Positions 54,119 to 64,000 of a stretch of 64,000 nt of DNA are shown here, one piece after another. The stretch comes from Pycnopodia helianthoides. Its lineage: Eukaryota > Echinodermata > Asteroidea > Forcipulatida > Asteriidae. Each line of letters opens with the position of its first letter. Positions within the stretch are counted from its first letter, which is position 1. The notes below the pieces were generated by a model. That model saw nothing but the letters and a program-made list of their open reading frames with translations. It had not been told where the DNA came from and ran no database searches. Made by a program: the position numbers and the translations under genes. Where the stretch lies: assembly GCA_032158295.1 (NCBI GenBank), contig CM063252.1, forward strand, positions 8,978,744 through 9,042,743. The letters are read 5' to 3'.

Positions 54119-57064
54119 TTTGTAACTGGGATGTAATGATTATGCTGATGATGATAATGATTTTGATGGAGATATAAGGGTGATGAGGACGGGTTGTTTT
54201 TTTTAGGGTCCAAAATCTGAAACATAAGAGTGGATGGAAGTACCCTTCCCACAAACTGGCGCATTACAAGATTTGATTCTATAAACAATAATGATAAATT
54301 AAAGCAATTATATTAAGATAATAACTAATCATGTTGGGATATTATTGCTGGGCATTGAATAAAGGAATACACAGATTGTATTGTAAGACATATTTCACAC
54401 GCACAGATAGACATTGTAAGGTTCAATGATATCTCATAAATTGCGATCGGCAAAAAAATGTTTAAAAATAATAAATAAATATATAAAATTGTCGATTGGA
54501 ATCTATGTTTCCTCTAAAAGACGAAAGTCTTCGACTTATTTCTCGTTCAATGGTATCTTGATTATCATCAGCAAGGACCCTAAGACATGTGGGACACAGT
54601 CTTGAGTTTCAGGAATTAACGAGCAGGTACCGGGCTTGTTTTCTTTATAGAAAATGGCATATGACCAAAACCGAAAAACAATGAGTAAATAAGCCTCAAG
54701 TTCTTTGCGATCTTTTTTAAAATTTGAGAAGTACTGGCTATACCTGTAAAATGAGATGTAACTGTTGGAAGTTCTCATAATTTAGTACTCAATCATATTT
54801 GAAGAAGTACTACGGTAGTTTTGTATTTAATCAGTTAAGAAACTATGACAGTTCATTGGCAGTTGTTAATTATTGTTACTATATTATGCACGGATGTTTT
54901 TAAAGGCTTTAAACAAAACGAATTATAAATATTATTTCACTTGTTTTTTTATCAATTATGCAAACAAATAAAATCAGTTGTGTAAATATGTTCAACGCCG
55001 ATGAAGAATATTACTTAAAAAGTTTGTAAGTTTTCCAAACGTACTTACACCATGTGCATATATTTCAATTTTAACTTTACGTGTTTGTCAAATTCACCAA
55101 TTCGACGTGCAATCATTTTGTGCAATGGGCACAATGCAATTTTTTTTTTTTCATTTGTAGCTTTGTTTGTAACTTGCTTACCCGAACAGAGTTCCACTCT
55201 TTGTGGATAATAATTGTTTGTTTGTTGTGCAGTACACAAACTCAGCTTGGTTTGAAACGGGTACAAAAAATTGTTTCTGCTGCTAACCACAAACATTTCC
55301 TGAAAGGATCATGTTTGAAGTCTTTAATGTATATTATTGTACTATAGCATTTTTCTTCAAATCCTCTCGGACAGTTCTTTTTTATAATTAATTTCCAAAA
55401 CATGTCTTTATTTATACAATTCAAATGACCAAATGTAATTCTTTGTTGTATAGCTGTTGTGAATAAGACTATAAAGTGTTTTATGTATTCAAGTAATTAA
55501 GGAACATAATGACCAATTAAGTGTAACATTTGAAATGTAAGCAAAATATTGTCGCACGGCACGCTTATAAATCTCGCAAACTCCAAATTCCAACAACGCT
55601 TTGCCAGTGAATTGACCAATCATTGAACTGCATCGGTTGTAGATGCTAGAACACTGTGATGAACCACTGTGTGCTGTGTGGTTTCATTCATGATTGATAT
55701 ATCATTATCATACGCTGTCAAATTGTCTTATCATACAAAACCCCACTAATGTCAAAATATAAGTTAGTTCGCGATGAATATTGGGCAAGATATACCAAGA
55801 TTCCTTCGTAAAGTTGAAACCTTCACCAAAGGCCTTGGGAGTATGGGATTCGGCAGAGCCCGAGTTAGCAACGACTATTCTGACAGAACAAGTCACTGTT
55901 GGAAATGTTCTCAAAACCACACATTTTCAGACGAGAGACGCGGCGTTATCGCAAAAAACAGCTACAAATTGAGGTTGTATTAGACAGAGGAATGATGGTG
56001 GGGGGGGGGGGGGGGGTTGTCCTAAAATGTGAGGGTAATAAAGCAAGTACCAATACGCACACAAATTTTACGAAGGCTGTATCCGACCCGGCGGCTACAG
56101 CTGTTTCTTAGGGTGTTGCTAAGGACGATCCAGCCTTAGCTGTAGCCGCCCGATCAGACACGGCCTATGCACATGAAACGCTTGCTCAGTACAAACAGGT
56201 CACCTGCCTAAATTTCACATTGTTTGTATTACTATTAAATAATATGTGCCTCACTAATTCATTTCCTAGCAAAGACATTTGAGGAAATTTTCCTATTAGA
56301 AGACAAAGTATAAGATTGTTATCTATAGAATTTAAAAACAACTAAATACAAACAATTACAGCTTCAATAATAATCATCCAGGGCAACATTTCCATGTCAA
56401 ATAGCAGATTGACGACTGTCAGTTGAACTGGAAGATATGAATCAATTGAAAACCGTCAGTTGAACTGGAAGATGGGAAATGCTTTACTCTCTAAAAACAG
56501 TACCGTTTTCTCCACAGTTTGGAGGCCCCGACTGGCTTGCCTCAAGACGAACATGAATGTCCATCTCCAGGTTCCCAGAGTCTCTGTTTTTAGTTCGTTT
56601 TTTTCTGTGGTGCACCCAGTGCACCCTTGGGTTAGCTCTATAGCCGTGCCTAGATCACATGACCTCTCACTACACCCACCCAGCCACAAGGCTTAGTAGT
56701 AATGTTACTTGTAGTGTTTCGTCCGCAAGTGTTTTGTACTCAACATTATTGTGTACATTTAACAAGTGCCAAACTGTAAAATACAAACAAACGAAAAAGT
56801 CTGCGGCTTTCGCGGCGGCAAAAACTTCGCATGCAAACTCTGACGATTAAATATAACGCAAAATAAACAGTACTGATATTTCAATTTATATTTTATAAAA
56901 AAAACAACCAATCTCTTTATTTATAAACATAACAACAAAGTATGTACAGAATTTTTGTACAAAATGTTAAAAGAAATTGTACTGGACGGATTGCAGTTTA
57001 ATATTTCAATTATGTACATTCAAAATAGTAGAAGTGAAAAAAGTCATTATCTTATTAATTGCTT

Positions 57065-57080
57065 TTATCTTTATTTATAA
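57065..57080 (-). terminator. Poly(A) signal region of DNAAF3
   Basis: On the minus strand AATAAA occurs about 40 bases after the TAA of the last exon. This fits a short 3' UTR. A second AATAAA lies near 56918. Confidence 0.45.
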
Positions 57081-57111
57081 ATAACTACAAATGCAGAATA
57101 ATAGTTTAGAC

Positions 57112-60100
57112 TTATACCTCAGGTGGAATATTAGATTCCATGTTCGAGTTTGGACAAGATGCTGGCTGAGCAGCAGTTCTGAAGTGCAAATAAAAGTTTA
57201 TAAAAACGTGGAAGAAATGTTGTGTTTCTTTGATATTTAGAATTACAGTGTGATTGTTTTACTCAGTATACAATGTATCTTGATGTCAAAGTTTAACTCA
57301 ACGATTATCAAAAATCAAAGCCAAGAGTAAGAGTCACTGTTGACGAAAAAGTCTGAAACTGGGATTCAGGTTTTGGGAAGTACTTTGAAATGATGGCATT
57401 AGTCCACCTTTTGATAAACCCCTGGAGTTATAGATTCCAAGGAGCTTTTGGGAACAGTATCCTCAGCGCTAGAGAAGTAGATCAAAGAGCATGACACATT
57501 TTTATTTGGAGGAAATCTACATTTTTTTGTTTAAAGGTATTGTACACTTTTGGTAACAGCTCAAAATCAGTGTCCACGTTTTGTGTGATTCAAACAAACA
57601 AACAAACCTGTGCAAGTTTGAGCTCAATTGGTCATCCAGGTCACGAGAAAATAGTGAAAAGATACCTTGCGTGTTTTCGGTTTTTTCAAAAATCGAGGTT
57701 TTATCACACGTGATAAAAACTATTGTTTTACTCATTTCTCAGAAACGATAGCATTTAGGCAGAAATATTTTAAGGAACCCTTTCTACCATTACTTACTTT
57801 AACTCATGTAAGTTATGTGTGAATCTGTGAACATTTGTGTTTTTCGTTCTTACCAATAGTGTACAGGGCCTTTAACAGGCAGGTTTTAAAAAGTCTGAAT
57901 TAAGATGAAAGTCTCAAGTTTCTCATCCTTACAAAGCACTGTTAGAAAATTCCCTGTATGCACACTGTGACGACAGGTCAAAATTTAACTTCGTAAAAGA
58001 AGGTACCACACTATTTTTCCTACAGCCTCGGCTTGGTTGGAGAGGTTTGAAAGGTATAGACACAGAATCTATCACAGTCTAACTTTATGAATAAACCTAT
58101 GGCGGACCACCGAGTATTTCTTTGAATCCCTTGGTGGGTTTTGGAGACTTCCAGGGCCAGAAACACAACTGAGCTTTGGTAACTGGTTATGCGTTTGCAA
58201 GTTTGGTTGTGCTCTTGTGTGATTAGGCTACTGTTTGGACCAAACCATAAACCAAGTTGTTGGCTTGTTAGGATTGGTTTTGAGATGGCGGATTTTCAAA
58301 ATAACAAAAACTGTCTCGTGAATTTATCAATGACTAAAACTGAAGCAGACCAATCTAATAGTTAAGTTATAAAGACAAAGTTCCATTTTGTGAAAACATA
58401 ATTAAAGCAGTATACTTTGAGAGTGCTAATTTTCACCCCAAAACACAGGTACCCTACTCGGGTCCGGGTGGGATTCAAACCCATGACCCCTGCATTCTAG
58501 AGCAGATGCCTTAACCACTAGACCACCGAGCTTGCTCGGTGAGAAGAGGCTGTTTAAAATTTTGTAATTAGCAGCATATACCACAAACAATTTGGAAGTA
58601 TTTTTCAATCTTTTTCAGTCACACGGTGCCTCCAATATTGTTGGCGATCCTCATCTGGATGTGAACCAGGGTCCATAGTACAGGCCTGGAATTACATGAA
58701 GGCCATGGAGGCCATGGCCTCCGTTGCCCCTGGTCTTGGCCTTGGTACCCCTTCAAAAGTTTCCCATAGACTTTAGGATTTTGCAGTGGAAGAGCCCTTT
58801 GCAAAGTGAAAATGGCCTTGCCCTCTCAAAGATGAAATTCCAGGCATGATAGTAGGTGGAATGTCACGAGCTCAACCTGATTTCCCTTTATTGAGTCGGT
58901 GTGTTTTGCATCTGCTCGTCAAACTCCACCTTCTCTTTTTTGTCTTGTCATGTTTTCCTGACATACTTGAAGCGCAGAAATGAGTCTTTCCAAGCATCAC
59001 TATTGGACGTGACCTGTTGACAGAGAACAACAAAAACTCATTGGAAATGTAAGAAGGAGCAACAATAAAATGGTTGGATGGTTTTCACAACAAAATGAGT
59101 CAAACTGTAATTTCAAATATAATCACAAATGAGTCAAATTGTAATTTCAAATATAATCTCAGCCGAAGAATCCATTAGATTTAAGGAGACAAACTGCACG
59201 TAACGATTATGGTAAGCATGGAAATCCTAGGTTGCCTAAAATGCACACTGCACTGAACATACACTTTGAGTTTGAAACACTTACAGGCTATTTAAACAAC
59301 CAAATGTGCAAAACAAAATGCAGTATTCTTCATACAGTAAAATGATGAAAAAGAGAACAATTCACAAATCACAATGTGCATTGTATGCATAAACAAAGAC
59401 AAAACAATGCAAATAAGCAGATGTACAACAATATTGATTACATTGTACATAACAATAATATTAATTACATTTCACACCCCTTGAAATTTACTTTGGACAA
59501 AAACAATGCAATACAATATGGAAAGAATGAAGACATCTTTGCAATAAAAAATGAGCAATGCATATCAAAATAATGACATCAACATAAAAAAAATATAAGC
59601 ACAGATCAAAATATGATATCAAACATCAAGAATTAAGCACAGCAGATCAAATAATGACATCAAATATCACACATATCTTAAAAATACACTGTAACCAGAT
59701 CAAGACTGAAAACCCAATCCACATGCAAGGCTCCAGTTCCCAAGTGGGATTCGAACCGGGGTCCATAGAGGTGCAAGGCAAGGGAAACAAAACACAAGTC
59801 AAATCTGAATGCCCAGATGTGCAATATTTACACATGAATGAATGAAAGTGAAGGCAATCCAAGTTTAAAATAAGGACACCCAGATGCAAAGGCTGATTAA
59901 ACTGATACCTGGATCCCGGTACACATACCTGACAGCCCACAGCTGTTGCCATTCCTGTGACGTTGGTAGTGTAGTCCTGACACTGCTCTTTCCTTAGCTC
60001 CAACATGAAGCGAGCTGTCTCAGCAATGACGGTGGACTGGTCAGCAAACACTGCACACAGGTCAGCATTCAGGTGATGCACCATGCTGTGAATCCAACAC

Positions 60101-63100
60101 AAAGTAGTTGTTTACAAGAGGTAATGTAACATGCTGTGCCTCCTATATCAGCCTCGCTACCATGGGCAGGCAGCGTGCTGTATCGATACCTCTCGTCACT
60201 AACCCCTGGAAAAGATGTGCTAAAAAACAACACTGATTGGCTCCCAAAAGTGACTGTTCTGCGCGCACACTTGTTAAAAACATTTGAGAGCTTGTAGGGC
60301 GCTGATATGGTGCTTGGTACGCGTGTGTAAAAAATGCAAGTGTTTTGACATTGGTCACCCAAACTGCATACAGTGTGACATATCACAAGATCAAAGAAAA
60401 ATGAGAGGGGACCGGTTGCTCTATGACTTGATGCCTCTTTCTATAGCGCTCTGCATACATCTCAAACAGAATGGATCAACCAAAGGGCTAATTAAAATAT
60501 CCAATGTGTTTGGGCTTCCTGCGGAAAAATGACGCTGCGAAATCAGACACCACTGGGAACGAGGTTGCTCCTAGATGGCCTTTTTGGATATGGGACACAG
60601 ACCCGCTATATTTTTTCGAATTCCACGAGGAGGTGTGTGATAACGATTTCATCTACAAGCAAAGTTGATGCGCAATACGTGGAGTAAGAATAGCACAGGG
60701 TGCGACATGCAGGCCTGATCCTTCATGAAGGCAATGGAGGCAATTACCTTTGTTGCCTTTGGTCATTGCCTTGGTGCCCTTTGAAATGTTCTCATAGAAA
60801 AATTGTGATTTTCCCTTAAAGGTGCTCTTTACAACGCCTTGGTGGCCTTGCACTTTCAAAAACAAAGCTTCAGGCCCGGATACAGACCGTGCAATAACGT
60901 TTAAAATCACACTGTTGTTGCCATGGATCGACCAATCAGAATCAAGGATTCAAGCTTGATTGAAGTTTAAGTGCTATACAAGAACTGCGAATCATTAGTA
61001 TTATTGTTATAAACAACATTATGAGAGCAGTCAGTGCTCTCCGGAACACTTTATTTAGTCAACTCTGGTTGGTTGTCATCAAATAAAGCATTCTTGTAAG
61101 ACATGTCTCATGGATATGTTGGTAACAAAATAGCAACTATTAATAAATTGACACCAGACTTTGTTCAGATTAATGAAATGAAAGTTTGGTGTTAAAGGAA
61201 CATTACAGAATTGGTAAAAAAAAACTTGTAAAATATACTTTTGATCACAGATTTACATAAAACTTACACAGTCTAATGATGATGATAGTAGAAAACATCC
61301 CTTGAAATATTTCTGTCTGAAATGCCATATTTGATGAGAAATGAATAAACTAAATTTCCGATGGGAGTTTATCGCTCAGTGAGCGTTTTATTCATTTGTT
61401 GAATCTATATGATTTCATGCAAATGTGTAATCGGTTTTTCACTATTTTCTAGTGACCCAGATGGCCGATCGATCTCAAACTACTACAGGTTTGTCAGTTT
61501 ATGTATATGTTGGATTACATAAAGTGCTTACACTGCCAGCAACTGTTTTGTTAGCAAAAACCAATTCTGTAATGTTCCTTTAAGTTAGGGAACGTTTGGG
61601 GAATGAAATATTTTTTCATCCAGATCCAAGGGCAAAACAGAGATCTACATCTCTGCTCCAAGCTGTCTTTACAAAAACCCTCTCTGACCTGTTTGAGAAG
61701 TACACGATGTTGAATAACTCCTTGTATTTACTCTTCTTATGCATCTCCCTAGCAGACCCAAGACCAAGGAAGTGTATCTTCACATTATCCAGCTGAATAA
61801 TTTCTGGAAGCAGAAAAAGGGGGAAGAAAAATTAAACATTTGAGGAAAACTAACATCTTTGGATGGGGGGGGGGTACACCAGGCTCCATATCCAGCACAA
61901 ATGCCGTTATTAGCAGCGGGTACCGCAAACATTTGACTGGATGTAATAACTTGCACCAGGATAACATTTATTTAGGTTTTACTATACACCGCTGTGTGTT
62001 AACACGTTGACTGCCGCCTACGAGTATTATAATCGTAGAAGATTGAAAGGGCATTGTATTGTTAATTGAGTACACCGGCATCAATGAGCATGCAACAAAT
62101 ACGCTTCTGGCATTGGTGAGGACATACATCCTTAGAATGTGTATGTTCAATTTTTTGTTGCTACACATGTATATAGTACCTATTTGGTATGCGCGCATGC
62201 GCACTGCACTTGGCAAATGGGAACGCCCTTCGAATCTATGACCAGCAGTCAACAAATTAAGCACTGTATACTCAGTACTTTCCCGAGTCCTGTGGAATGA
62301 AATCCACAGGCACACTACTGGTTGTAATTCGAACCAACAACCACCTTCTAAAACAGATTATCTTAGCTACTAGACACACTGAGCGTGTAAACCAACAATG
62401 CTTTGCATGGTGTTAGGTCCTATCAATCTCATCAGAGTCCAAAGTCAGAGTCAGTGTATAACATTGAGTAACCAACTGGTATTGATTGAGTTTGATTGAT
62501 TCTCTGAGAGGCATGAACATTTTTCAAATATATTGAGGCACATGTTTGTGGAAGAACCTCCGTTTATATAATTATGGTAACTAGCCCCGCTCCCCTAATT
62601 ATGCTCCCATATTGTTCCCCGTATCTGATTTACCAAGGGCAGAGAAAATCAAAGGATGAACCTACATCATTATATATTCACACTATAGTCATTTGTCCCA
62701 TGTGAAGGTTGTACAAACTGGCTGAACCTTTAGTCCAAACCTAAAATGTTATTCAACATATGAAAATGAAGAAATATTTGCTGGAGTTGACTTGCGACCA
62801 TGTGGAAGCTAAACAATATCATGAATATTCATTTCTGTGTGGAGGCTCTTCCACACAGTTGCCCTGAAGGTTTCAACATCAAACCCACAAAAATCAACCT
62901 TGAACCCATCTCACCATGTTCCTCCTTATCTTTACTCTCCTCTTTCGTTTTATCACAAGGTTTCGATTCCTCCTTCTCCTCCGTCTCCTCCACATCTTCC
63001 TCTTCCTCCTCGATGACCTCCTCCAATGTTGCTCCTCCTGCTTTGGGCGGCTTCTTGGCGTCTTCGCTAGGCTTTGGGAGGACGTACCTCTCCCCCGTCG

Positions 63101-63152
63101 TTAATTCGTGGAGCATGGCCAAGACGTTGTACTCAGATATGTCTTGAGATGT
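57112..63152 (-). CDS. DNAAF3: Dynein axonemal assembly factor 3, C-terminal five exons
   Basis: Exons on the minus strand: 62915-63152, 61689-61803, 59929-60085, 58967-59013 and 57112-57178. These total 624 bases, 208 codons including TAA, and all phases agree. Recognition rests on order and motifs: ISEYNVLAMLHELTTGERYV, an acidic insert (EEVIEEEEEDVEETEEKEE), VKIHFLGLGSAREMHKK, ELFNIVYFSNSMVHHLNADL and ETARFMLELRKEQ with DSFLRFK. These follow the C-terminal part of DNAAF3, including the conserved HFL-(P/G)-L-x-SA and ARxxxxxRxEQ positions. The protein acts in the cytoplasm in assembly of axonemal dynein arms before transport into cilia. The N-terminal half lies beyond 64000. The phase-fitting donor AA|GTATGT at 58966 was preferred over reading on to the TGA at 58948. 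The gene is convergent with the receptor. Confidence 0.85.
57531..57875. mobile_element. MITE, TTAAAGG-TGTACACT family, copy 2
   Basis: This is the reverse-orientation match of 2658-2999, with ends TTTAAAGGTATTGTACACTT and AATAGTGTACAGGGCCTTTA. The central palindrome TTTTATCACACGTGATAAAA differs from the CG-rich one of copy 1. It lies in the last DNAAF3 intron. Confidence 0.85.
58420..58550 (-). mobile_element. tRNA-derived SINE
   Basis: On the minus strand TGGTCTAGTGGTTAAGGC (A-box-like) is followed by GGGTTTGAATCCC (B-box-like) at tRNA spacing. This is the head of a tRNA-derived SINE. No cloverleaf could be closed, so it is not called as a tRNA gene. Confidence 0.65.
58681..58848. mobile_element. 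hAT-like non-autonomous element, copy 1
   Basis: It begins CAGGCCTGGAATTACATGAA and ends GAAATTCCAGGCATG, an inverted repeat with one mismatch. ATAGTA flanks both sides (58675-58680 and 58849-58854) as a likely target-site duplication. A CAGG-type end suggests hAT, although 8 bases would be usual for the duplication. Confidence 0.65.
60710..60877. mobile_element. hAT-like non-autonomous element, copy 2
   Basis: This is a diverged relative of 58681-58848. The start (CAGGCCTGATCCTTCATGAA) and the GGCAATGGAGGCAATTACCT interior correspond, and it ends near GCTTCAGGCCCGG. It lies in another DNAAF3 intron. Confidence 0.6.
61192..61583. mobile_element. MITE, TTAAAGGAACATTAC family, copy 2
   Basis: The ends GTTAAAGGAACATTACAGAA and AATTCTGTAATGTTCCTTTA are near-perfect inverted repeats. 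The interior matches 2280-2660 in reverse orientation. It lies about 105 bases from the DNAAF3 exon at 61689. Confidence 0.85.
62262..62390 (-). mobile_element. tRNA-derived SINE
   Basis: On the minus strand a TCTAGTAGCTAAGA A-box-like stretch and GGTTCGAATTAC B-box-like stretch are followed by the CCACAGGACTCGGGAAAGTA body shared with 25622-25745. Confidence 0.65.
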
Positions 63153-64000
63153 CTGGAATATTAGAATACAATTTTTATTGAAGATGAGGGGGCTGGGAAC
63201 AACTCACTTGACAAGGACAGTTTTACAAACAAGGAAATTGTATATCACAGACTGCTGTGAAGGAAAGACGCATGCGCAATGCAAATCTTTAAAAAATCTA
63301 AACAGCAGGGCTCAAATTTGGTGTAAAATTCCACAACAAAGCGGAACTTGTAGCTCAGAATTGTTACTCTATCAAAAAGAAATTACGCAATCAGAAACAA
63401 AATGTAAAAAAACTATCTACACAGTTTAACATAAACTGTTTCTATTGGAACAAGCACAAGGACATATAATAATAATAATAATAATAAACTTTATTTCTAC
63501 AGCGCATATCTGTGATCATTTGGCTTTACAATACACAAATAAATTAGAAATAAAGTGGTCTAAGCAATTTAAAATTCTATTCTTAAAAATTTAATTAGCA
63601 CTAGATAAAAGATAACAGAAAAAGGCACTTATTGACAAAAGATACAAACAATTACCTGTGTACATAAAAATACAAATTAGGAGAAGATATATCTCATTTG
63701 TCTTATGGGTGGGTATACTTCTACATGTATACTCAACAGAATTGAAAGATATTATCAATTTTTCACTTTTGAGCATACACTTTTTCATTAAAGATATTAC
63801 ACAGTGAGGCATCCATTATTAACCAGTTGAAAAACACAAAACTGATCGAATTCACTGGCTCGCTGCTAAAATCACTGCGCCCAAAGTAATTTTTGAGAGC
63901 CGTGGGGCCAATTTCACAAAGTATTACTCTAGTGATTTTCTTTTTGTGACATCACACTTTGCTTAGCGATAAAGAGTGATACGCACTTAAGATCAATCTT
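63153..64000 (-). other. DNAAF3 intron (upstream part runs off the window)
   Basis: No further DNAAF3 exon was found to the window edge. At 63468-63550 an (AAT)n run followed by AAACTTTATTTCTACAGCGC is, on the minus strand, the 3' tail of a SINE or LINE. Confidence 0.5.

Larger units (their letters stand above)
52947..57111. other. Convergent intergenic region with simple repeats
   Basis: No gene could be supported. Visible are A/C/T homopolymer runs (about 53430-53800), a GGT microsatellite (53996-54118) and a G-run at 56001-56017. A doubled CAGTTGAACTGGAAGAT occurs near 56420-56475. The short open frame at 55781-55972 reads protein-like in part but lacks splice context and matches nothing recognised. 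Confidence 0.45.

Noticed and set aside
53817..54288. 145-155 residue minus-strand open frames rich in Thr, Pro and His
   Set aside because: They cover the GGT microsatellite and have biased composition only.
58462..58540. tRNA gene on the minus strand
   Set aside because: A and B box-like sequences are present, but no acceptor stem or anticodon arm could be closed. It is a SINE head.
58948..59013. DNAAF3 ending at the TGA after KYVRKT
   Set aside because: A strong GTATGT donor lies inside and joins in frame to a downstream exon ending in TAA with a nearby AATAAA. That model is preferred, though read-through cannot be excluded.

Overview
The window is animal nuclear DNA: AT-rich, with long introns, GT-AG splice sites, a (TTAGGG)-type interstitial telomere block, tRNA-derived SINEs, a LINE 3' fragment and many short inverted-repeat transposons. 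The gene content points to a marine invertebrate. One gene is a GRL101-like leucine-rich-repeat GPCR, a class common in echinoderms, molluscs and amphioxus. The other is the ciliary dynein assembly factor DNAAF3. I lean towards an echinoderm, but the sequence alone does not settle the species.

Three genes, and perhaps the end of a fourth, are visible. (1) About 47 kb of the plus strand (3719-51169) is one modelled gene of 47 exons. All phases close, giving 7,935 coding bases and about 2,644 residues. Reading N to C it encodes: signal peptide, kringle, PAN/apple, three F5/8 type C (discoidin) domains, a C-type lectin domain, a calcium-binding EGF, an acidic/Pro-rich linker, three CUB domains, a second and a degenerate third C-type lectin domain, seven LDL-receptor class A modules, an LRR N-cap, about seven LRRs, an LGR-type cysteine hinge, a rhodopsin-class 7TM bundle and a tail resembling the lower half of a protein kinase without its catalytic residues. 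(2) Inside the intron between the third and fourth LDLa exons, on the opposite strand, sits an intronless 461-codon ORF (37930-39315). It has a CpG-rich upstream region, nuclear-localisation-like basic clusters and an N-terminal helix pair faintly like a SERTA motif. (3) On the minus strand from 63152 down to 57112 are the last five exons of DNAAF3, converging tail to tail with the receptor. (4) At 115-224 a short open stretch behind a good splice acceptor may be the last exon of an upstream gene.

The rest is introns and intergenic DNA rich in repeats. There is a 2.25 kb array of a 139-bp satellite (9903-12150) in one receptor intron, a 187-bp tandem duplication, and a perfect 28-bp-stem hairpin. 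At least nine copies of TTAAAGG-ended MITEs, five copies of a GGGTCA-palindrome MITE, two hAT-like elements, SINEs and microsatellites are also present.

Functionally, the receptor looks like a single-pass assembly of almost every common extracellular carbohydrate-, protein- or lipid-binding module placed in front of a G-protein-coupled core. DNAAF3 (cytoplasmic preassembly of axonemal dyneins) and the nested gene appear to be unrelated neighbours.
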